Of a stretch of 34,747 nt of DNA, positions 5,964 to 13,849 are shown piece by piece. The stretch's first letter is position 1, and the number at the start of each line of letters is the position of its first letter. Below the pieces are notes generated by a model. It worked only from the letters and a program-made list of their open reading frames with translations. It was not told where the DNA came from and ran no database searches. Source of the DNA: Acidimicrobiia bacterium UBA4744 (GTDB lineage: Bacteria; Actinomycetota; Acidimicrobiia; Spongiisociales; UBA4744); the NCBI GenBank assembly GCA_002403855.1, contig DHIO01000031.1, positions 32,090-66,836 of the forward strand. Direction: 5' to 3'. Made by a program: the position numbers and the translations under genes.

Positions 5964-7534
5964 GCAATCCGAACGACGACCCGGGCAGTCCCACCGGCCG
6001 AATCGGCAAAGCTGCGCTGGTCGTGTCTGCCGGGATTCTGCTCTCCCGGGTCCTGGGCATGCTCCGCAACGTTGCGCTGGCAGGCCTCCTGGGTAACACC
6101 GCCGAGGGAGACGCGTTTCAGGCTGCCTTCGTCATCCCCGATGTTCTCTTCTACCTGATGGCCGGTGGCTACCTCACCGTGACCTTCATCCCGATCCTGA
6201 CCCGCTACCTCGTGCGGGGCGAGGAAGAGGAGGGCCATCGGGCCTTCGCTGCTGTCTTTCGCCCGGTGGCGATCGTCATGTTCGTGCTCACCGTCCTGGC
6301 CATGGTCTTCGCCGGATCGTTGACCGATCTCGTATACCCCCGGTTCGACCCTCAGCAGGCCGAAGAGGTCGCCCGGCTCACCCGCATCGTGCTCCCGGCC
6401 CAGATCTTCTTCGTGCTCGGTTCGCTGTGGATGGCCGTTCAGTACGCCCACCAGCGGTTCGCCATCCCGGCGGTGGCGCCGGTCGTCTACAACCTCGGTA
6501 TCATCGCCGGCGGGCTCCTCTCCTGGGCGACCGGAACGGCCTCGGCGGCCGGTTTTGCCTGGGGCGCGGTCGGCGGCGCTTTCGCCGGCAACTTCGCCCT
6601 CCAGTGGTACGGGGCGCGCCGGGCCGGACTCCGGTGGGTGAGCGGAGTACCCTTGCGCCATCCCGCACTCCGGGAGTATCTGGCGCTGGCTCTTCCTCTG
6701 ATGCTCGGGCAGTCCATCGCCGTTCTGGACGAGCAGTTCGTGCGGCTGTTCGGGCAACTGACGGAAGAGGGAGGCATTTCCGCCCTCACCTATGCTCGCC
6801 GATTGAACATGCTTCCGGTCGGAGTCATCGCCCAGACGGCCGGGGTAGCCGCCTATCCGTTCCTGGCGCGGCTGGTGGAAGAAGGAAAGCTGCGGGAGAT
6901 GGCCGCCACCGTGACCAGGACCGTCCGGTACACCATCTTCATCAGTGCCCCGGCGGTTGCCGCCATCCTGGCCTTGTCGCAACCGGCCGTCCGGGTGGTT
7001 TACGAACGGGGCGAGTTCGGACAACAGGACACGCTCCTCACGGCCGCTGCCCTGGTGTTCTACGGGCTTTCGATACCCGCCTGGGGGGCTCACCAGATCT
7101 ACGCCCGAGCCTTCTACGCCCGCCGCCAGATGTGGACCCCGGTCATCATCGGCACCGCCGGGACGGCAGCGGCGGTGGGCGTGTACTGGTGGCTGAGCCG
7201 CTACGACGAACCCGGCTTCGCTCTGGCGAGCACCTTGGTGATAAGCCTGTACACGTTTGCTCTGGCGGCCACCTGGCACGCCCGAATGGGCCGCGAAGGC
7301 GTCTCGAGGATTCTCAGCTCTCTGGTGCGTAGTGCACTGGGGGCCGCGGTCGCCGGTTCGGTCGGTTGGTTGGTTGTGCAATGGATCTCCGGCGACGACC
7401 TGCCCAACTTCTGGGGTTCATTCGGTCTGCTCGCCGTCGGAGTAGGCGTCGTCCTAGGGGTATACGCCGCAACCACTCGATTGTTGGGTTCGCCGGAGCT
7501 TCGAGACCTCCAACACCGGTTCGGTTCAAGCTGA
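5960..7534 (+). CDS. murJ: Lipid II flippase MurJ (MviN family)
   Basis: The 524-residue, very hydrophobic protein is expected to have about 14 membrane helices of the MOP superfamily. The start is characteristic: an SAGILLSRVLGMLRN helix, then GDAFQAAFVIPDVLFYLMAGG, matching the MurJ N-terminus with its conserved Arg residues in the first helix region. It moves lipid II from the cytoplasmic to the outer face of the membrane for peptidoglycan assembly. Many actinobacterial homologues carry long cytoplasmic extensions; this one does not. It overlaps the PHP gene by 4 bp and runs 9 bp into the end of the convergent glycosyltransferase gene. Confidence 0.93.
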   Translation: MSNPNDDPGSPTGRIGKAALVVSAGILLSRVLGMLRNVALAGLLGNTAEGDAFQAAFVIPDVLFYLMAGGYLTVTFIPILTRYLVRGEEEEGHRAFAAVFRPVAIVMFVLTVLAMVFAGSLTDLVYPRFDPQQAEEVARLTRIVLPAQIFFVLGSLWMAVQYAHQRFAIPAVAPVVYNLGIIAGGLLSWATGTASAAGFAWGAVGGAFAGNFALQWYGARRAGLRWVSGVPLRHPALREYLALALPLMLGQSIAVLDEQFVRLFGQLTEEGGISALTYARRLNMLPVGVIAQTAGVAAYPFLARLVEEGKLREMAATVTRTVRYTIFISAPAVAAILALSQPAVRVVYERGEFGQQDTLLTAAALVFYGLSIPAWGAHQIYARAFYARRQMWTPVIIGTAGTAAAVGVYWWLSRYDEPGFALASTLVISLYTFALAATWHARMGREGVSRILSSLVRSALGAAVAGSVGWLVVQWISGDDLPNFWGSFGLLAVGVGVVLGVYAATTRLLGSPELRDLQHRFGSS

Positions 7535-8938
7535 GATCTTCTCCGATGCCAGGTTGCCGACACCGGCCCGCTGCATGTCCCCCCAGGCCTTCCGGCGGGG
7601 ATTCCAGAACATCGCCCTGACCCGCCACCACACGGTCCGCTGCCGCATACCGAGCTGCTCGCCGACCGAATACACCAACAACTTGGCGGCATCACCAGGT
7701 GCGTTGTAGTAGCCGAATCGTTCATCCAGAAAGAGCCCGATCAGCGAGTTTGCGGCGCCGAGCACCAGCGAAATCAGAAACAGAGGCAGAGCTATCTCCC
7801 AGTTGAGGAACCCGAGCACTAGAGAAGCGGGCACCACGAACCAACCGACGAATTCGAGGATCGGTGCCACGAATTCGAAGGCTACGAAGGATGGCCAACC
7901 GAGCAGACCAACCATCCCGTAGCGGGGATTGCCCAGCATTCCCTTGTACTGCCAGATGACCTGCATGAGACCCCGGTGCCAGCGCATTCGTTGCCTGCGC
8001 AGCACCCTCCGGGACAGAGGAACCTCGGTCCAGGCGACCGCGTCGGGCGCATAGACGATGCGGTACGGAATGCGCTTCTTGCTGTAGTGACGGTGGAGCC
8101 GCATTGTCAGTTCCATGTCTTCACCCAGGTGTCCGTGCCGAAACCCACCCACTTCGATGAGCGCCCGTTTCTGGAAGATCCCGAAGGCCCCCGAGATGAT
8201 CAGCAACGACCCCAGGGCCGACCACCCGGGCCGGCCCGACAGGAAGCTGCGTATGTACTCGACCACCTGGGCGAGCTCGACCGGCCGGCGAGGAAGCGAG
8301 ACGTTGGTGACCCGCCCGCGGCGGACCTCACATCCGTTGAGCGGGCGGACGTTGCCCCCGACTGCAATGGTCCTTGACCGGTCCTCGACGAAGTGTCTCA
8401 CCGCCCGCAACAGGCATTCGTCGTCGAGCACCATGTCGGCATCTGTGGCCATCACGTACGGGTAGCGGGCGATGTTGATACCTGCATTGATGGCATCACC
8501 CTTGCCGCCGTTGTCTTTGTCGACGAGGACGATGGGCAGGGGAAGTCGGGATTTGTACACGCGGTGGATGACCTGGGTTTGGAGGCTGGGCCGGAAAGGA
8601 ACGTCGATTGGTTCCATCCGAAACTCGTCGATCATGCGTTTCACGGTTTCGTCGGAACTTCCGTCGTTGACGACGATGATCTCCTTGCTGGTGTACTTCA
8701 ACATCGCCATCGACCGGACCGATTCCGTGATGCCGGCGGATTCGTTGTAGGCGGGGATGATGATCGAAACGGGAGGTGTCGTGTCGGAGGTCAGCATGTC
8801 GTGGAGCCGTCCATGCATCGACGTGAACTGGTCGCGCCGGAGCGCGAAGAACGACACCGAGGCGATCAACAACAGTTGGAGTTCCATCACGACGAAGTAG
8901 ATCAGGATTCCGTAGTTGAACAGTTCGATGAAGCTCAT
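7526..8938 (-). CDS. Processive family 2 glycosyltransferase (poly-GlcNAc/hyaluronan synthase type)
   Basis: The 470-residue protein has an N-terminal membrane helix (about 8-33), a GT-A domain, and several C-terminal helices (about 340-430). GT2 motifs are all present: SIIIPAYNE at 58-66, VVNDGSSD around residue 92, DAD at 166-168 (metal), GED at 272-274 (acceptor base region) and QRMRW at 316-320, the Q-x-x-R-W signature of processive enzymes. These build a beta-linked polysaccharide from a UDP-sugar and extrude it through the membrane. The nearest known relatives are IcaA/PgaC-like synthases, but the sugar cannot be read from sequence. It is the last gene of the minus-strand cluster and overlaps the HEAT gene stop by 4 bp, which implies a joint function. 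No deacetylase or BcsB-like partner is nearby. Confidence 0.88.
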   Translation of the reverse strand: MSFIELFNYGILIYFVVMELQLLLIASVSFFALRRDQFTSMHGRLHDMLTSDTTPPVSIIIPAYNESAGITESVRSMAMLKYTSKEIIVVNDGSSDETVKRMIDEFRMEPIDVPFRPSLQTQVIHRVYKSRLPLPIVLVDKDNGGKGDAINAGINIARYPYVMATDADMVLDDECLLRAVRHFVEDRSRTIAVGGNVRPLNGCEVRRGRVTNVSLPRRPVELAQVVEYIRSFLSGRPGWSALGSLLIISGAFGIFQKRALIEVGGFRHGHLGEDMELTMRLHRHYSKKRIPYRIVYAPDAVAWTEVPLSRRVLRRQRMRWHRGLMQVIWQYKGMLGNPRYGMVGLLGWPSFVAFEFVAPILEFVGWFVVPASLVLGFLNWEIALPLFLISLVLGAANSLIGLFLDERFGYYNAPGDAAKLLVYSVGEQLGMRQRTVWWRVRAMFWNPRRKAWGDMQRAGVGNLASEKISA

Positions 8939-10113
8939 CCGGCCACCTTTTCATTCGCTTCCTTGTCGTACAGGAATTCACCCTTGCCCAATACGACCAG
9001 CTGGCGCACCACATATCGATCCTGCTCCCCGGCGGAACCTCCCTTGGCTGCCTCAACCGCCTTGCGGACCGTTCCCATCGCCATGAGCCGCTCGATCGCA
9101 GCATCCCGAGCGAACCGGTCCTCATCCTCCAGAGTTTCGACCAGCGCATCGACGCCACCCGGTATCTCGGACAGCGCCTGGGCGCTGTTCTGGCGAACCC
9201 ACCAGTTCTGGTCACGCATTGCTCGCTGGAGAGGCACGATGGCCCGCCCGTCCATCTGGCGCCCGAGGGCGGCGGCCGCCTGGGCCCGAACCTCCCACTC
9301 GGAGTCACGGAGCGCCCGGATCAGGGCCGGAACACAGGTCAGAGAACCGACCGTGCCCAAGGAGGCGGCGGCCCGGATGCGCAGCTCTGCGTCATCCGAC
9401 TCCAAGGCCGACAACATGGCCGGCTCGGCACGAACGTCACCGATGATCCCGAGAACGCGGGCCACCAGGGGCAGGTGTGCCGTCCTGGACGCCAGGGAGG
9501 GGTCGCTGAGGAGCGCGTAGCGGGCCAGATCGGGAACGGCAGTCGAACCGAATGCCACCAGAGTGTCGGCAACGCGATTGGCTCCCCAGTCGGCTTCCCG
9601 CTGCAACATCTCCAGCAGGGGACGCACGGCCCGAGGGTCCCCGATCTTCGCCAGGGCTCCGGCCGCCTGCCACCGGACCTCATCGACAGGATCCCGGAGA
9701 GCCTCCAGCAACGCATCAGAAGAAGCCGGGTCGGCGAACTCTGCAAGCGCTTCGACCGCATCCACTCGACGGTTGCGACGCTTGGAGGTCTGCAACTCGG
9801 TGACGAATCGTTCGACAATGCCCAGTTCCCTGGCCAGCCGGAGCAGGTTCTGGCGTTCGCCACCCTGCAGGAACTTGAGAAACTCGAGCAACGTCTCGAG
9901 AAACACACCGTCCGGCGACCAGCGGCGCAGCATCTCGAGGGGATACCCGGACCGAGTGGCCATCTCGCTGAGCGCTCCGATGTACGACGCGCGCCGGAAC
10001 TCGTCGAACCGCTCCCGGCGATGTCGAAAGAGCTTGTAGACAAAAAGGCTGAGCCCGGCAATAGCCGTGACACCGCCGAGGATCGCCAGGAGAGGCAGAA
10101 TCAGCGTACTCAC
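8935..10113 (-). CDS. Membrane-anchored HEAT-repeat protein
   Basis: The GTG start at 10113 has GGAG about 6 nt upstream and begins at an N-terminal membrane helix (STLILPLLAILGG, to about residue 24) followed by a basic stretch, so the rest is probably cytoplasmic. From about residue 110 to 350 the protein is a solenoid of HEAT/PBS-lyase-like repeats, with recurring units such as DPVDEVRWQAAGALAKIGD, DDAELRIRAAASLGTVG and DSEWEVRAQAAAALGRQ. Such repeats form protein-protein scaffolds. The 4-bp overlap with the GT2 gene suggests that it binds or regulates the synthase at the membrane; that is inference from context. A longer frame to 10206 lacks family-like sequence. Confidence 0.8.
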   Translation of the reverse strand: MSTLILPLLAILGGVTAIAGLSLFVYKLFRHRRERFDEFRRASYIGALSEMATRSGYPLEMLRRWSPDGVFLETLLEFLKFLQGGERQNLLRLARELGIVERFVTELQTSKRRNRRVDAVEALAEFADPASSDALLEALRDPVDEVRWQAAGALAKIGDPRAVRPLLEMLQREADWGANRVADTLVAFGSTAVPDLARYALLSDPSLASRTAHLPLVARVLGIIGDVRAEPAMLSALESDDAELRIRAAASLGTVGSLTCVPALIRALRDSEWEVRAQAAAALGRQMDGRAIVPLQRAMRDQNWWVRQNSAQALSEIPGGVDALVETLEDEDRFARDAAIERLMAMGTVRKAVEAAKGGSAGEQDRYVVRQLVVLGKGEFLYDKEANEKVAG

Positions 10114-10211
10114 GGGACACTCCGGCCCCAGGAGGGGCGCGGCCCGGCGACCCCGCCGGTGCCTTCGAACACCGCGAGCCGACGCGTCCACCGGTTGGGA
10201 GCGCACTGCAT
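10110..10211 (-). CDS. Possible 33-residue small ORF upstream of the HEAT gene
   Basis: An ATG at 10211 follows a strong GGAGGAG on the minus strand with 5 nt spacing. The frame encodes MQCAPNRWTRRL and so on, for 33 codons. Its TGA overlaps the GTG start of the HEAT gene (GTGA), the same 4-bp arrangement seen for other coupled genes here. It may be a leader peptide that couples translation, or a small protein. The product has no recognisable domain and is basic, with three Trp. The length allows chance, so this rests on the ribosome binding site and the overlap only. Confidence 0.4.
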   Translation of the reverse strand: MQCAPNRWTRRLAVFEGTGGVAGPRPSWGRSVP

Positions 10212-10362
10212 GAGTTCCTCCTCCGGTAATGCATCGGCATGCAGCGGGGTCCGGTTAACGCGTTCGGTGGCAAGAGAAGATCGTGAACGGCAGTAGGGTC
10301 GAACGGCGGCTTCAAGCAGGAACCAAGCAGAATCGGGGAGTTTGGTACCGGTGGTCTGGTCC

Positions 10363-10749
10363 TCAGATGTCGGGATCGAAGCCCTGGGCACGCAAGTGCA
10401 CCCTGACCCGGGCCAGCAACTCCCGGACGCTGAAAGGTTTACGAATGAAATCGACCGCCCCGAGCTCCAGGCAACGCACGATGTCCTCTTCAGCGGTGAG
10501 CGCAGACACCATGATCACCGGCATGTCCTTGCCGTCGTCGATCCACCGTTGCAGTACCTCGACTCCCAGCAGACCCGGCATCACCTGGTCGAGGAGCACC
10601 AGGTTGAAGTCGTTGGTGAGGCCGACCTCGAAAGCTTCTATTCCGTCGTACACCGTGGTGGTATCAGCCCCAACCCCCTCGAGGCTTCGGGCGATGAGCA
10701 ACGAGACGACGCGGTCGTCTTCGGCGACGAGGACTTGCGGTCTGCTCAC
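10363..10749 (-). CDS. Receiver-only response regulator
   Basis: This 128-residue single REC domain has all phosphorylation-site residues: acidic E10, D11, D12 (VLVAEDD), phospho-acceptor D54 in LLDQVMPG, S82 in MVSALT, and K104 in IRKPF. No DNA-binding or enzymatic output domain follows, so it should act by protein contact, like CheY or DivK. The GTG at 10749 gives the typical REC N-terminus. An in-frame GTG at 10779 is an alternative, and the frame stays open to 10833. No histidine kinase is in the window. It lies between the membrane protein gene (40 bp upstream) and the HEAT/GT2 genes, so it is a candidate switch for polysaccharide synthesis. Confidence 0.88.
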   Translation of the reverse strand: MSRPQVLVAEDDRVVSLLIARSLEGVGADTTTVYDGIEAFEVGLTNDFNLVLLDQVMPGLLGVEVLQRWIDDGKDMPVIMVSALTAEEDIVRCLELGAVDFIRKPFSVRELLARVRVHLRAQGFDPDI

Positions 10750-10789
10750 GATCGGCACCGCACCTTGGTACTTGAACACATCACCTTGA

Positions 10790-11878
10790 CTATTCCTCTT
10801 GCGACTGGGCCGTTTCAACGAGCCATTGCACAACCGGGAGGTACACCCGATAGAAGAACTCCGTATGCGCCGCTTGCGGAAGAACCCGCATCAACACCGG
10901 CGAGCCGCTCATCCTTCGCAATGGAAACTCAATACTGTTCTCGGAAGCGTCGGCCGCCAGATACAGCGATTTCTCGGTGCGAACCAGAAAGGGCCAGTCT
11001 GACGGGATCCCGTACTGGTCGAGAAACACACGGCCGGATTCGGTCACCGGGAGGGTCATCGACATATCGACACTGGCTTCCGGGTGGGCGGCGACGACCT
11101 CGAACCACCCATCCACCCTGGCTCGTACGTCCCGCCCGGAGCCGGGCAGTGCCCCTTCAACAACGGGAAGAGCACCCTCCAATTCGTCGCCGGACAGCAC
11201 CACCACGGTCGTTCCGCCCGGGGCCGACGCGAGAAGGACGATTCCCGGGCCCGAGTAGTCCCAGGTGCCCCCGGCGAGGGCAACCAGACGGTCGGGTGCC
11301 ATCGACAGATCATCGAAAGGCCGACCGGCCCATCCGGTTCGTTGCACGCCGAACAGCGCTTGGAGGCGTTGCGACGCGGGCGAGGCAGTCGGCTCGCCCA
11401 GGATGTTGAACTCCCCATACACGACGCTGCCGGCGGAGACCCACTCGATCACCCTTTCCGCATCACCTTCCTTGATTGCGTCGGTGATTCGAATGGTTCC
11501 TTCGTCCGACACCCGGCCCGTGTCGTCCACATACACACCGTAGGCGTCGACCAGCATGACCAGATCTGGCGCGGCGGACGGCCAAACTCCCTGCGGGCCT
11601 CCACCAGGAGCCGCACCGACGAAAGACTCCGCGGTGGTAAATGCAACCTTCTCGTACTCCAGTGCGAGGCCGAGTGATGCGTGTTCCAGATAGGTCGCGT
11701 CGGGGACCGTCTGGTCGTAGACGAAGAGGTCGAGTTCCGTGTCCGCCTGCAACCACCACGCGAGTGAGGCCACGCCGGGCCATAGCAGGAGCGGTAGCAA
11801 CAGCCCGGCTACCACCAACAGGATGAGCAGGTGAGCGGCGCGTTCAGTTCGACGTATCTCCGGTTCGGCAACGGTCAC
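10790..11878 (-). CDS. Membrane protein of unknown function, first gene of the polysaccharide-type cluster
   Basis: The 362-residue protein starts with GTG. It has one strong membrane helix at about 18-42 (LLILLVVAGLLLPLLLWPG), followed by a large domain that should face outside. The domain contains LVMLVDAYGVYVDD, a GEFNILGEPTASPASQRL block and FGVQRTGWAGRPFDDL. It looks folded and conserved, but I do not recognise the family. The AYGVY and GEFN segments suggest an alpha/beta sugar- or nucleotide-related fold, which is only an impression. It ends 40 bp before the response regulator gene and is probably in the same operon. Clear association with the GT2 and HEAT genes makes a role in polysaccharide export or modification plausible. 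Confidence 0.65.
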   Translation of the reverse strand: MTVAEPEIRRTERAAHLLILLVVAGLLLPLLLWPGVASLAWWLQADTELDLFVYDQTVPDATYLEHASLGLALEYEKVAFTTAESFVGAAPGGGPQGVWPSAAPDLVMLVDAYGVYVDDTGRVSDEGTIRITDAIKEGDAERVIEWVSAGSVVYGEFNILGEPTASPASQRLQALFGVQRTGWAGRPFDDLSMAPDRLVALAGGTWDYSGPGIVLLASAPGGTTVVVLSGDELEGALPVVEGALPGSGRDVRARVDGWFEVVAAHPEASVDMSMTLPVTESGRVFLDQYGIPSDWPFLVRTEKSLYLAADASENSIEFPLRRMSGSPVLMRVLPQAAHTEFFYRVYLPVVQWLVETAQSQEE

Positions 11879-11931
11879 CCAAGGTTATTCGGCGTGCCCC
11901 CGACCCGTATTGAGGGATCATCGACCCGCCT

Positions 11932-12180
11932 CTATGTGTCCAAATCCCCGCCGTTGTCATCGAAACCCGGGGTGGGTGAGAGTCCCTGGAAGGACGGCTT
12001 GGGACCGAGAACGACCTGAGGCCGCCCGGACATGGCCCAGGCCCCCGGGATGGCGGGATGGCTGGGCGTCGCCAGAGCGTTCAGCTCTTCGGTCAGTGCC
12101 GCGTCGATCGCCGCCAGGATCGCAGCCGCCTCGTAGGGCCCGGCACCGCCGATGATCTCCACTTTGAGGGGTTCGTTCAT
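11932..12180 (-). CDS. Small protein, possible acyl-CoA carboxylase epsilon-like subunit
   Basis: The 82-residue product begins MNEPLKVEIIGGAGPYEAAAILAAIDAAL and carries a PGAWAMSGRPQ segment before a disordered Gly/Pro/Asp tail. A short beta strand, a helix of the form E-x-A-A-I-x-A-A, then a Trp/Arg motif (family form: W-A-R-x-x-R) resembles the epsilon subunit of actinobacterial acyl-CoA carboxylases. The resemblance is from memory and weak. Its ATG overlaps the stop of methylmalonyl-CoA epimerase by 4 bp, which fits a link to propionyl-CoA metabolism. No carboxylase alpha or beta gene is in the window. Confidence 0.45.
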   Translation of the reverse strand: MNEPLKVEIIGGAGPYEAAAILAAIDAALTEELNALATPSHPAIPGAWAMSGRPQVVLGPKPSFQGLSPTPGFDDNGGDLDT

Positions 12181-12581
12181 TGCAGTTCCACCAGTTCGAT
12201 CAGGGTACCGGCCAACGCTCGGGGATGCACAAACGCGATCAGGTGCCCCCCTCCCCCGATCCGTGGCCGCCGGTCGATCAGCTCCGCTCCTTCGTGGGCC
12301 AGATGGCGGAGAGCTTCGTCGATCGAGGGAACCGCAAAAGCGATGTGATGGAGACCTTCGCCGTGCTCGGCCAAGAAACGACCCACCGGCGTATCCGGCC
12401 CCAACGGTTGCAGCAACTGCACGTTGGACGCTCCCACGGGCAACATGGCCTCCTCGACCCCTTGCTCTTCGACGACTTCGCGGTATTCGGGTACAACGTG
12501 GTACAGCCGTTCGTAGTCGGTCAGAGCCGCGTCGAGGTCGTGGACGGCAATAGCCACATGATCGATGTTCACCAACCTCAT
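12177..12581 (-). CDS. mce: Methylmalonyl-CoA epimerase
   Basis: The 134-residue vicinal-oxygen-chelate protein interconverts (S)- and (R)-methylmalonyl-CoA between propionyl-CoA carboxylase and methylmalonyl-CoA mutase. Metal ligands fit the family: His8 in IDHVAIAV, the His pair in EGLHHIAFAV, and the Glu in GTLIELVE at the C-terminus. Length is standard. It is divergent from the thiolase gene across a 74-bp gap and coupled to the downstream small gene. A TAGCCT box 7 nt before the ATG and the lack of a Shine-Dalgarno suggest a leaderless start. Confidence 0.93.
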   Translation of the reverse strand: MRLVNIDHVAIAVHDLDAALTDYERLYHVVPEYREVVEEQGVEEAMLPVGASNVQLLQPLGPDTPVGRFLAEHGEGLHHIAFAVPSIDEALRHLAHEGAELIDRRPRIGGGGHLIAFVHPRALAGTLIELVELQ

Positions 12582-12588
12582 GGGAGGC

Positions 12589-12594
12589 AGGCTA
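12589..12594 (-). promoter_or_regulatory. -10 box for leaderless mce
   Basis: TAGCCT on the minus strand is followed by 7 nt and the mce ATG. The divergent thiolase box is only about 35 bp away, so both promoters share the short gap. Confidence 0.4.
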
Positions 12595-12627
12595 CCGCCG
12601 GTTGGCTCAGTCGACCGGACCGAGGGG

Positions 12628-12633
12628 TAGATT
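12628..12633 (+). promoter_or_regulatory. -10 box for thiolase-glpX
   Basis: TAGATT precedes a 22-nt segment that contains GGAAGGAG and then the ATG at 12656. Unlike most neighbours, this unit seems to have a normal leader with a Shine-Dalgarno. Confidence 0.4.
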
Positions 12634-12655
12634 GCAGAACTGGAAGGAGTGAGCC

Positions 12656-13849
12656 ATGGGTGCCGTCATCACGGGAATCGCCAGAACGCCGCTGGGCAAG
12701 TTTGGAGGTGGACTCGCCCCTTTGCCTGCCGTCGAATTGGGAAGTGAAGCCATCAAGGGGGCGCTGGATCGATCGCGGCTCGACCCCGCTCGAGTAGACG
12801 AGGTGATCTTCGGGCAGGTCCTTCAGGCAGGCCAGGGACAGATCACTGCCAGGCAAGCGGCGGCGCGGGCCGGAGTGCCGATGACGGTACCGTCGACCAC
12901 CGTCAACAAGGTGTGCTTGTCCGGCATGGCCGCCATCGCCATGGCCGACCGCTCGGTCCGGCTGGATGAGGCCTCCTTCGTGATAGCGGGGGGCATGGAG
13001 TCCATGAGCAATGCGCCCTATCTGACCGCCGCTACTCGTTGGGGAGCAAGGATGGGTGACGCCCGGTTGATCGACGTCATGATGCACGACGGTCTGTGGT
13101 GTTCGTTCGATCACTGCGCCATGGGCGAATCATCTGATCTGAAGAACGCCAAGCTCGGGATATCTCGCCGGCAGCAGGACGAATGGGCGGCAGAAAGCCA
13201 CCGGAGGGCACTGCAGGCAATGGAGACAGGCGCGTTCGATGACGAGATCGTCCCCGTGCCGGTACCGCAGCGCAAGGGGGACGCGGTCATTGTCGACGTC
13301 GACGAGGGTATCCGGCCGGATACCACCGTGGAGACCCTGACCAAACTCAAACCGGCGTTCGCACCTGAAGGAACCATCACCGCCGGGAATGCTTCGCAGA
13401 TATCGGACGGGGCGGCGGCGGTCATCGTGGCAGATCGCTCGGCTGCCGAGGCGGCCGATGTCCCGATCCTGGCGGAGATTGTTGCCTACGGGCAGATCGG
13501 CGGCCCGGACGCCACGCTCCATGAACGACCTGCCGAAGCGCTGAACATGGCCCTCAAGAAGGCGGGCATGGCTCCGCATGATCTCGACCTCGTCGAGATC
13601 AACGAAGCTTTTGCGTCCGTCGCGTTCTGGTCGGCGCACATGCTCGACCTGGATCTCGACCGGGTGAACGTCAACGGTGGGGCGGTGGCACTGGGTCATC
13701 CGATTGGAGCCACCGGTGCCCGTCTGATCGTCACCCTGGCCAACGAGTTGAGGCGCAGGGGCGGTGGTATCGGGGGCGCCGCCCTGTGCGGTGGCGGAGG
13801 TCAAGGAGATGCCCTGATCATCAAGGCAAGTGAGGAACTGAATGGCTGA
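12656..13849 (+). CDS. Acetyl-CoA acetyltransferase (thiolase)
   Basis: The 397-residue protein is a full-length thiolase. The nucleophile is C87 in NKVCLSGM. The family motif NEAF is present, H348 lies in ALGHPIGATGAR, and C378 lies in ALCGGGGQGDA. The enzyme condenses two acetyl-CoA to acetoacetyl-CoA or cleaves the reverse, in fatty-acid, ketone or polyhydroxyalkanoate metabolism. Chain-length preference cannot be read. The start has GGAAGGAG 6 nt upstream. The stop lies 8 bp inside glpX, so the two are probably cotranscribed. Confidence 0.93.
   Translation: MGAVITGIARTPLGKFGGGLAPLPAVELGSEAIKGALDRSRLDPARVDEVIFGQVLQAGQGQITARQAAARAGVPMTVPSTTVNKVCLSGMAAIAMADRSVRLDEASFVIAGGMESMSNAPYLTAATRWGARMGDARLIDVMMHDGLWCSFDHCAMGESSDLKNAKLGISRRQQDEWAAESHRRALQAMETGAFDDEIVPVPVPQRKGDAVIVDVDEGIRPDTTVETLTKLKPAFAPEGTITAGNASQISDGAAAVIVADRSAAEAADVPILAEIVAYGQIGGPDATLHERPAEALNMALKKAGMAPHDLDLVEINEAFASVAFWSAHMLDLDLDRVNVNGGAVALGHPIGATGARLIVTLANELRRRGGGIGGAALCGGGGQGDALIIKASEELNG

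Noticed and set aside
5855..7381. 508-codon open frame on the minus strand across murJ
   Set aside because: It is antisense to a well-supported flippase gene, has low-complexity Gly/Arg/Asp/His-rich sequence and no domain. Long antisense frames are expected at this GC content.
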